Assembly (NCBI GenBank): GCA_958299035.1 | Contig: CATQJL010000316.1 | Span: forward strand, 92,092,443-92,156,442 | Reading direction: 5' to 3' | DNA: 64,000 nt | From: Cylicocyclus nassatus | Taxonomy: Eukaryota; Nematoda; Chromadorea; Rhabditida; Strongylidae | Program-made: the position numbers and the translations under genes | Notes under the pieces: generated by a model | What the model was told of the DNA's origin: nothing | Seen by the model: the letters and a program-made list of their open reading frames with translations, nothing else | Databases searched by the model: none | Part shown: positions 56,162 through 64,000 of the stretch, piece after piece | Numbering within the stretch: the stretch's first letter is position 1 | How the letters are laid out: every line of letters begins with the position of its first letter

Positions 56162-57226
56162 TCTTATATATAAAGCTGAATGTCTGTTTGTCTGTATGTC
56201 TGTCTGTCTGTCTGTCTGTATGTATGTCTGTGTGTACGTATGTTCCGAATAGAAAATTCCATTTCTGAACCGATCCGGACCAAACTTGGCACACATACAC
56301 TACGGGCCCCGGCGGGTGTCATAGGCTACTTTTCGTCATCGATCGATATCGATTTTATCGATTTTATCGATTTTTTTGCAAAGTTTGAGCTACGGGGCTG
56401 GGAGTTGGCACAGGGGGGTAATCGAGCATGGGGATTCCGAATACAATATTGGTTTTCAGGATTATCGATTACTTTTATCGATTTTATCGATTTTTTTGCA
56501 AAGTTTGAGCTACGGGGCTGGGAGTTGGCACAGGGGGGTAATCGAGCATGGGGATTCCGAATACAATATTGGTTTTCGGGATTATCGATTACTTTTATCG
56601 ATTTTATCGATTTTTTGCAAAGTTTGAGCTAGGGGGCTGGGAGTTGGCACAGGGGGGTAATCGAGCATGCTGATCATCCCCAAGGGGGTGATCAGCATGC
56701 TCGATTACACCCCTGTGCCAAATTCCAGCCCCCTAGCTCAAATTTTGCAAAATCGATAAAATCGATAGAAGTAATGGATAATTCCAAAAACTAATATTGT
56801 ATTCGTAATCTGCATGCTCGATTACCCCCCTGTGCAAACTTTCAGCCCCGCAGGTCAAACTTTACGAAAAAATCGATAAAATCGATAAAAGTAATGGACG
56901 ATCCTGAAAACTAATATTGTGTTCGTAATCGGCATGCTCGATTACCCCCCTGTGCAAAATCCCAGCATCGCATGTCAAAATTTACAAAAAATCGATAAAA
57001 TCAATAAAAGTAACAGATAATTCTGAAAACTAATATTGTATTCGGAATCCCCATGCTCACTTCCCCCCTGTGCCAACTCCTAGCCCTGTAGGTGAACTCT
57101 GCGAAAAAATCGATAAAAATCGGTAAAATCGACATCGATCGATAACGAAAAGTGGACTGTGACACGCGCCGGGGCCCGAAGTGTATGTGTGCCAAGTTTG
57201 GTCCGGGAGCCGGGTAAGCCAGCTAG
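56162..57226 (+). mobile_element. Helitron copy B carrying an inverted satellite
   Basis: Starts TCTTATATATAAAGCTGAAT after an A, followed by a TGTCTGTCTG tract, and ends GAGCCGGGTAAGCCAGCTAG before a T. Inside, the 121-bp unit runs one way to a central hairpin at about 56669-56701 (GATCATCCCC/GGGGGTGATC) and then the other way. It is the reverse complement of the copy at 17424-18598, with small differences. The frames over it with repeated GVIEHGDSEYNIGF-type peptides are satellite artefacts. Confidence 0.88.
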
Positions 57227-58689
57227 TGCCCTATATTTCCCCAGCATAGATGCATCGCGTGCTTTGTTGACGCTTCTCATCTCACTTATGAACAAAAAAT
57301 TTTTTACGTGAATGTAAGAGTGAAGTAAAAAGTGAAATTCTCTAATCTCAGCTCGAGAAAAGCTTAAGCAGTACGCTTACGACTTTCACCCTAGTTTCTG
57401 GTCAGTCTCATAGATACTACTATGATAGTGCCAGTGATGGGTGAAAATCGCAGAAGCAACAGAGGGAGGATAATTCTCGAAACGCTTTCCCTCTATATAC
57501 TTATAAAAAATCTAAGAAGTGTAAGCTTGAGAGCGTGATTATACAAGCAGAAGCTTCATGCCGCATTGAAAAGAACTAAAAACATCTATACAAAACAAAC
57601 TCAATTGGATAGATACGCTATGACAGAAACCTTTGAAGAGAAATCTCCCTAAAATAAACTCAATCTTCACTACCGAGGAAAAAAACAAGAACTTTCTGAG
57701 ACAAAACCTGGCTCAAACTTATCATCATCAGCTGTCGTACGTCTTTTAACCCTAAAAGATTACAAAAAAAAAAACAAAGTCAGTAAAGGAAGCGCATAAA
57801 ACTAGAGGCTGGGACGAAAAGCGCACTGAATGCATGCGCTGTGTGCGCGGCGCGGAAGTACATGTGGGAAGCTGGCCGGGGTCCACACTATAACAACATG
57901 AGTGTTGACAGGAAAATTCTCGCCTCTAGTGCCTCGGCGACAACCGCTCGCTTGTGCTGGTGTTCGCGGCACGTCGCAAGCAATTAGGTTTTACACGGCC
58001 TGTACCTTCAGTTTTGATCTCCTGCCTTCTTCTTCCTTTAGGATTGAAAATAAAAATCACATTTTGAACTGTCCCATTTCTCACAATGAATGCCAAAATC
58101 ACATAACGTGTTTATTTTATCGCAGTGCGGGTGCGTTTACACTGTTTGCTTTTTCTTTGAAAGAAATCCAACTCTGCAAAATCTCGGGCTGTTTGAGTGA
58201 GGGCTTTTCAAAGCTTCTGCCCATTTACTGTTTTCCTTGGTTTCTATAAAACGATTGTATCGATATCTTATTATTAGTAACGAAGCTGGAGATCACTGGT
58301 ACTTTTATGGAAATGCTTATCGCTCTTCCATCTTTTTTCACAGTGAAAAAATCCTGCTCACTGCCATGATGTTGCCACAGGAGTCTCCAACGAACAGGCT
58401 GTTTAGTTGTTGGTAAATCGCTTGTTTCGTAATTTCTTCTCCCATTATAGCTTATTTTATATCGATGCAGTAATCGTTCCACTTGCGATTTTTTGTTTAA
58501 GTCTGCGATAAAAATTTGAAGGAAATTTAGCGCTGTTCGGTTCTCAATATCACTCAGCTGAGACCCGGTGGAAGTTGAACATTTTGTTAAATATGGAAAG
58601 AACGCTGGCCTTTGACTATATCGTATATTGCAATCCCTCTTTCCGAAAGTTATGATATACCGAGAATAATCTTTTCTGATGTTTCAGGT
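57227..58689. other. Unassigned stretch with a GC-rich block at 57.8-57.97 kb
   Basis: An ATG at 57898 (MSVDRKILASSASATTARLC) lies in a GC-rich block resembling a promoter-proximal exon, but no convincing donor follows before a stop. Otherwise AT-rich without repeats recognised. Confidence 0.3.
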
Positions 58690-59140
58690 TTGATTATAAT
58701 CAACAGCTACCAATGGGGAGATGCTGTAGAGAAGCGGGGCCCCTATTCGAGTAATTTCTTTCCCGCTGCAAAGATGGATTCTGAAACGGGAAATCGCTCC
58801 AGTTTGAAGCGTTCCAGGTGACTCGCCTATCAACGTGGATGGTCTGAAGATATGAGTTCGAAAGCGGGCTCCAGGGTAGATAGAGATATCGAAAATTTGA
58901 TAATCATAATGAAGGGAGGAGTCGTGACACTCCAGATACACTGGAGCCCGATTTCAGACTTTTTATCTCTAGACCAACCACGTTAATTGGTGGAGGCAAT
59001 CGAGCGTTTCTAATTCTGGAGCGTTTTTCTCGCTTGATTTTATTTTTTGCAGCGGGGCTTGAGCGATGTCTTAACTAGGGGTTTGCTATCATACAGCATC
59101 AGAATCTCAGAATCTTAATTTGATTGGACGGTACCCTCAA
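58690..59140. mobile_element. Foldback family A, copy 11
   Basis: AGAAGCGGGGCCCCTATTCG on the left; GGTTTGCTATCATACAGCAT and GATTGGACGGTACCCTCAA on the right. Confidence 0.75.
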
Positions 59141-59654
59141 TTAAAAGCACAAATTCCTCAAGCGTGGAAAGCAAGAAATGGCAGCAAAGGAGATTTGAAC
59201 AAGAGGCTTTTTACATGTTATCATAGCATCTCATCCAAGATAACAAATCGGAACTCATGCTCATGGGCTAGGGAAAAACGCCAACTACTATCATCTAGGT
59301 AGTCAATGGAATGGAATGCTGCGTTTTGTGATTCCCATCGTTCGCAGCCAAAATGCATTTGTTTTGCTAAGTGAATTCCCAAAGCAAAGCGTTTGAATGC
59401 AGAAGACACGTTGCTTGCCAATTTTTTCTGATCAAAGTTGATAACCTTTCCCGCTGACTGACTTTCTGCTATATCCTCTTCCTCGATATTTTAGCATCAA
59501 ATTCCGTGTATGAAAGCTGCTGTGAGAACCCTTATTTGCGAATCAGTAGTGTTCTAACAAGCATAAATGCTTGATCTAGTCATGTCCTGACTCAGACCTA
59601 CGGTTTGGCTTTTTCAAAGACTGGACAGTTTCACTAACGTCGAGCCATTTGTAA

Positions 59655-60125
59655 CTTACAAGGGAAGGATACTAACTTAGATTTGCCTTTTGAGATGAGA
59701 CACACATATTTGGAATCAACTTGGAACGCTGATTCTAAAAATGCCATTCCTAGCTGCTTAGCGTTATTCTGCAGCGAGTTATGGTTTCTTTTCTGCAAGT
59801 TTGCGCGCTCCTGGACCTAGGATGCTACGGTGTCGACGTCTAGGTGGTTTTGCAATCGTATAATGCCCCCTTCCAGGATTGAAAAAATTAATTCGATGCT
59901 ATTTCAACATCTTAGCAATTTTTTCGAGCAGATTTTTAGCTACACGCCGTCTTGCGACATTCAGAAGTTTGTTAGTCACTCACAACGGCAAGGCCATAAC
60001 TCAACTCGGAATAATGCTAAGCAGCTAGGAACAACACATTTGAAATCAGCGTTCAAGGCTGATTCCAAATATATGTGTTACATCTCCAAAAGCGAATCTA
60101 AGTTGGTATCCTTCCCTTGTTAGAA
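59655..60125. mobile_element. Foldback element, about 470 bp
   Basis: AACAAGGGAAGG-type ends: ACAAGGGAAGGATACTAACT at the left mirrors TTGGTATCCTTCCCTTGT at the right. Inside, CTAGCTGCTTAGCGTTATTC is mirrored by AATAATGCTAAGCAGCTAGG. Part of it (GAAATCAGCGTTCAAGGC) also occurs at about 41660. Confidence 0.85.
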
Positions 60126-60329
60126 TACGTATTGCACATCGTGGCGCTACTAGGCGAACTTTAAGATTGAAACCTCATTTTTCCCTGTTTCTTTGTGTTT
60201 CTTGATTTGATTGAATGTTTATTGGTCAGTAGTACACATCTAGAGATTGCCACACCGCAAAAAGTCTTACTGAGATGTTATTAGTAAGGTAGATGTCGGT
60301 TGCCGAGCATAATCTGGAGACACATATTG
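60126..60329. other. Short unassigned gap
   Basis: No feature is supported between the foldback element and the SINE tail. Confidence 0.4.
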
Positions 60330-60491
60330 ATTTACAAATAAATAAATAAAGGATGAAAGATTCGGCGTCTTCAATATCTTCTGGGGCATGCGCCGAACGC
60401 ACACTACTTCATGGTCGAAGAGGCAGTTGTATGCGTGCGAGCCTTTTACAGTGACTTGCGGGGGCCAGCCAGTTACTAAGTCAGTGCAGTG
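60330..60491 (-). repeat. tRNA-derived SINE, 5'-truncated copy 2
   Basis: On the minus strand it reads GGCCCCCGCAAGTCACTGTA, GAAGTAGTGTGCGTTCGGCG and GACGCCGAATCTTTCATCC, then a TTTATTTATTTATTTG tail. It matches the body of the copy at 44.1-44.4 kb but lacks the tRNA-like head. Confidence 0.8.
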
Positions 60492-60867
60492 AGTTTTTCT
60501 GCATTTCCGTTTTCGGGCAAAAAAGACTATCACCTGGGCATATTTAGTTATAAAACGCTTTCTACGCATTCTTCGGCTTTGCACTCCCAAATTGAATGCA
60601 TAATTGAATTTCTGCTAGTCTCTCTCCAAACGCAAGTAGTTCTGTAGGCTGTGTATTTGCACATGAAGATCTCTTTTATGTTCCAACAAAAAACTGAAAA
60701 TGACTGGGCGCACAGTTTTCTAGGCTTTGAAGTCTTTTTTTGTTCTTTTTGTCAAAAGTATTGTATACTGCTATGAAATGTCTTTTGCAAATTATTTGCT
60801 GAAAATAATTTCTCGGACGAACGATCTTCTCCAATTTTCAAATTGACCATTTCGTCCACTGGATCTT

Positions 60868-61195
60868 CAGTCCACCCAAACTGAGGATTCTGACATTTTG
60901 ATCTGTATAATAACGGGGTCCCTGACAAGGTAATCTCCCGACTCTTGCTGGCAGAAATGTCCAAAAAGAGATACACGCTGCAGAAGGGACAAGCGGCCCA
61001 AATAGCTCCGCCTATCAACGTAAGTGGTCTAAAGGTAATTAGATCGAAAGTGGAGCCCGATTTTGGACTTTTTAAACCGGGACCCACGTTGATTGGCGAA
61101 GCCACCTAAGCCGCTTCTCCCTTCTATGGCGTTTTTCTCGCTTCAGATTCATCTTCTGCAGCGGGTTTTGGGCGATTGGTTAGCCAGGGGGATGC
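60868..61195. mobile_element. Foldback family A, copy 12
   Basis: CTTCAGTCCACCCAAACTGA at the left, ATAACGGGGTCCCTGACAAG inside, right half CCGCTTCTCCCTTCTATGGC and GGTTAGCCAGGGGGA. The right terminus is missing. Confidence 0.8.
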
Positions 61196-62649
61196 CTGAG
61201 ATAGCGGTGATTTACTCAAACAGTAAGTAAGATTATAATCTCACTAACGGCTAACGTCTCTCCTTCACCCCCCCCCCCCCCGCCCCCCTCTTCGGCTTGA
61301 AAAGTTGAATGCATTAGTGAATTACGAAAGTTACTGCTAAATGTTCGGTTCTGAGATTTTTTTGAAAATGTCGCTTGAGCACCGGCCAGCTCCGAAGCTG
61401 AAGACAATTCAATTTGCTCCTGCCGGGTCGATAAAACTACTGTTTACATCGCATAGCTTGTTTTCACTTCTACGAAAATGTTGAGACTCCTTTTAAAGTA
61501 GCTGTGATGGTTGGCCTCATCCCACATCAAAAGAAAAAAAACGTGCTCTGGATCGAATAGCTTTTCTATTTCAGTTGTATGTCAGATTTTTGAGGGTAGA
61601 CGTTCTTTATATCATGTGCTGTGCTATTTTAGATTTGTATTTTTGCAAGTGAGTAATGACAAAAGCATCAGACCATTTGAATGCTTCTTTCTTCTGGTGC
61701 CATTTGCTCGTCATCTGGACCTAAAGAATTCTAAATTGTCTTGAAAGCACTGTCCGCCATTTCGACTATAAAACTCGTACTAAAAACTCTCAAATGTTTT
61801 TGAACAAGCACTCTATGCAGCTTTCCCTTCCCTATCTGGAAGTTACATTCTCAAACCATAATCTTCTAAAAGCTTCTTGTTAGTCGCCAACCTCTTCACC
61901 CATCATTTCTATCTGCTCGAGGCTCGGCTAATTTTCCAAAGTTTCATTCTAGAGTTTCGGAAAAGAGTAGAATGTGACACAAATATAGCAAATATCGGAC
62001 TTACGGTAGCCCTCTTAGATTCTTCTGATTCGCTTTTTGAAGCTTTAGGAACCACTTCTGTGGAGATCTCGATTTTTAGTGAAATGACATGCTCAACTGC
62101 AGCAAAAACACGACAAGAATCAATTTCTGCGAGGAACTTGTTCCCTCATTTTTGCAAAAAAGTTGTGAAAGTAAGTAGAAAATTTGCTTTGAAGAATCAG
62201 GTTTCTGGAAATTTTGATATCTTATGCGCTAGCGTGCTCAAAAAGCAAGGTTTTTTAACAAACAATTTTCACCTGTTTTAAAAACTGGTTTATGTAGTCT
62301 ACAATCACAATGTAGCCAAAAGTTTACTCTACGCCAGCCCTTATCTGAAACTGAGATATTTCAATAGATCGGGGTAAATCTGTCATGGTCGAATTCTACG
62401 AAGAACCATGCAGAGATTGCATAGACACAGACTACTGTAGCTGTCATAAAGGGGATAAAAAACTGAATCGAACGGTACCTAAGTTTTTTGTCGAAATATT
62501 CTCCACCTGAAGCTAATTGTAAGCTTGCCAGCTCAGTCGTAAAACGATTTCGCGAATAAATATCACCAGCTGCGAAGTGATAGGTAGAAGTTATTGATTC
62601 AAAAATGAGATATTTGCATTCTCTTTTCTATTTCGTGTATAGTGTTCAG
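61196..62649 (+). other. Probable intron with an exon-like frame
   Basis: A C-run of about 15 lies at 61267. A frame open from 61877 reaches a good donor (GTGAAA|GTAAGT) at 62171. It reads ILEFRKRVECDTNIANIGLT and then VALLDSSDSLFEALGTTSVE, hydrophilic later, with no known domain. A TTCTAG at about 61951 could be its acceptor but gives a phase that does not fit the micro-exon at 55134. Confidence 0.3.
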
Positions 62650-62790
62650 CGTTTCCTCTTTGGAGGCACCCCAAGTTATGGGTTTTGAGCTTTCGGCAGC
62701 TTACGATAGTAGGACTCCCTACCATGCAATCGCGGCGCAAAATGTCGCTTCGAAAGCGAGAAAATCGCTTCGGGGTGACAAACAGGCATG
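62650..62790. mobile_element. Foldback family A, partial copy 13
   Basis: GGAGGCACCCCAAGTTATGG, GATAGTAGGACTCCCTACCA and CTTCGAAAGCGAGAAAATCG correspond to the left half of family A. Confidence 0.6.
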
Positions 62791-63675
62791 AGGACCCCAA
62801 GTCAGCACTGCCCAACCTCCTCCCCCCCCCATCTTCTGAGGTAATGCCCACCCCTCCATGTGCGCCCATCCAATCACCAGGGTAGAGCAAGAGGTGTGGC
62901 ACTGAACGGCCGAATGACCCCCCCCCCCCTTGAGTAGCCTCGAAAACGACCCCTTCCCCATTCCCTCCTCCCCCTCCCCTCCAATACCAGGGCTGCATTT
63001 TCGAAAGATTCACGGTGCTAAGCAAAAAGCCTCTATAGTACAGTCTTCGAGAAATATAACTGAAACCTCGTGAGTCTAAAAAAAGTTGAAGAATCGCTTT
63101 TTTCCATATAACAAGTGAAGACAAGGTCCAAACTATACGCACTTACACTAAAGTTATGCATCAGGTAACCTATGGGCTCTTTATATTACAGGCCACTCCA
63201 AGATGCATAAAACTAGTAGAACAGAGTTACAATCTTACGAAAGTATACTGGTTTTCGACTCACAAAAGAGCTAGGAAAAGAAAAAGCCTTTGGATGAAAC
63301 CAATCAAAACCATTTTTGAAAGAGATGGCGGAAATTGCCGCATCAGTGCATTTCGAAACTATATCGCATCGAGAAATAACACACAAAAAGCACACTGTAT
63401 AGCTTGCCCAAAGCACAGCTAGTTTTGTGCGAAGAAAAACTTACTCTTTTGTCAGATTGCATGAAACAAAAAAGATCCCTCTAATTATGGGAAACCAAGC
63501 TGTAAGCATCATTCCATTTTTGGGAGGAATCAAGAACCAGACTGTAGACTTAAGGTCCCATCATCCTTAAAAGGTCTCAGTGTCTGAAAGAAAGGTCTCA
63601 TATAAGGAAACCGACGAAAAGAAGTACGAATTCTAAAACTGTTGCAAAACAATGGAAAGCATCCGAATTATTCAG
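62791..63675 (+). other. Unassigned; C-runs and a possible micro-exon
   Basis: C-runs lie near 62820 and 62918. At 63192-63242 a TTACAG acceptor, 17 codons (ATPRCIKLVEQSYNLTK) and an AAA|GTATAC donor in phases 0/0 could be an exon, but no domain supports it. Confidence 0.25.
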
Positions 63676-63724
63676 CTTGCCGCCTTTCTGCATCGTTTAC
63701 GCAATAACGCAGAAAGGCGGCAAG
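63676..63724. repeat. Perfect 16-bp hairpin
   Basis: CTTGCCGCCTTTCTGC at 63676-63691 pairs exactly with GCAGAAAGGCGGCAAG at 63709-63724 across a 17-nt loop. No T-tract follows that would suggest a terminator. Confidence 0.9.
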
Positions 63725-64000
63725 ATGAATTTGCGTGCTGCCGTAATCCGATATTTTGGCAGCCGCACGATGGATGGTAGTTAGTTGAAAAAGCGCTATA
63801 TCTCATTCTGTGCGGGAAAGTTTTGGATGAAAATCGTACTATAAAGAGAAGAAGGTTGAGCGGTAACAACGACATAAAATCGTAGACATTCAACGGCTTC
63901 AAGAATAAGTTAGTGGGGTCCATAAAAAGCTGTGGCAGCCACAGCTTTTCAAGGGAGGTGCCACACCCCAATAACTTACCTTCAAAGAAAGTTTTGGCGA

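Noticed and set aside
56180..56632. 150-codon frame with repeated peptide units, resembling a tandem-repeat protein
   Set aside because: The repeats are the 121-bp Helitron satellite read in frame. The same peptides appear at 18031-18297 in the inverse copy, and no start or splice context supports translation.
62591..63142. 183-codon minus-strand frame
   Set aside because: It reads through a partial foldback and C-rich homopolymers, giving Gly-rich artefacts.

Overview
This is eukaryotic DNA, almost certainly from a nematode. A strongylid-like clade V worm with an expanded genome is my best guess, but species-level placement is inference. Coding sequence makes up only a few percent of the window. 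Most of the remainder is intron or intergenic DNA filled with mariner-, Tc1-, Helitron- and foldback-type elements, one BEL/Pao retrotransposon remnant and two copies of a tRNA-derived SINE. No tRNA, rRNA, CRISPR or bacterial-type operon was seen.

The one recognisable gene lies on the + strand, from about 14.9 kb to beyond 54.5 kb and probably past the right edge. Its exons encode PDZ domains of a multi-PDZ scaffold of the MUPP1/PATJ (INADL) class, whose nematode member is mpz-1. The parts are: the C-terminal half of a PDZ domain (14870-15164); most of a PDZ2-like domain (28690-28824 and 31133-31207); a Ser/Thr/Ala-rich linker (43033-43176 and 47476-48023); and a complete PDZ3-like domain on three exons (49349-49472, 52779-52870, 54411-54554). 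Codon phases agree across every junction from 43033 to 54554, and at 28824/31133. A 42-nt micro-exon at 55134-55175 may follow. The N-terminal half of the first PDZ and the last helix and strand of PDZ2 were not found. Several possible alternative 5' exons lie at 20.5, 22.0 and 26.5 kb.

Layout: 0-1.3 kb BEL/Pao remnant with a possible LTR; 2-6.3 kb mariner-type elements with a nested Helitron and a GC-rich palindrome; 7-10 kb small foldback elements and a 166-bp tandem duplication; 10.3-12.2 kb a 1.86-kb Tc1-type palindrome; 13.9-18.6 kb first PDZ exon, foldback copies and a Helitron; 20-28 kb candidate 5' exons, a TIR element and a 1.4-kb diverged palindrome; 28.7-31.2 kb PDZ2 exons and a 710-bp mariner palindrome; 31.9-36.1 kb a dense pile-up of foldback elements; 37-42 kb repeats and a Helitron with a nested TIR element; 43-54.6 kb linker and PDZ3 exons; 54.7-63 kb repeats, a second Helitron carrying the same satellite in inverse orientation, a second SINE and more foldback copies.

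The most striking repeat pattern is one palindromic family of about 450 bp, present roughly 13 times, mostly in the introns of this one gene. At least two further families share its TTAAAGGCA-type ends. Such inverted repeats in the pre-mRNA should fold into long double-stranded RNA.
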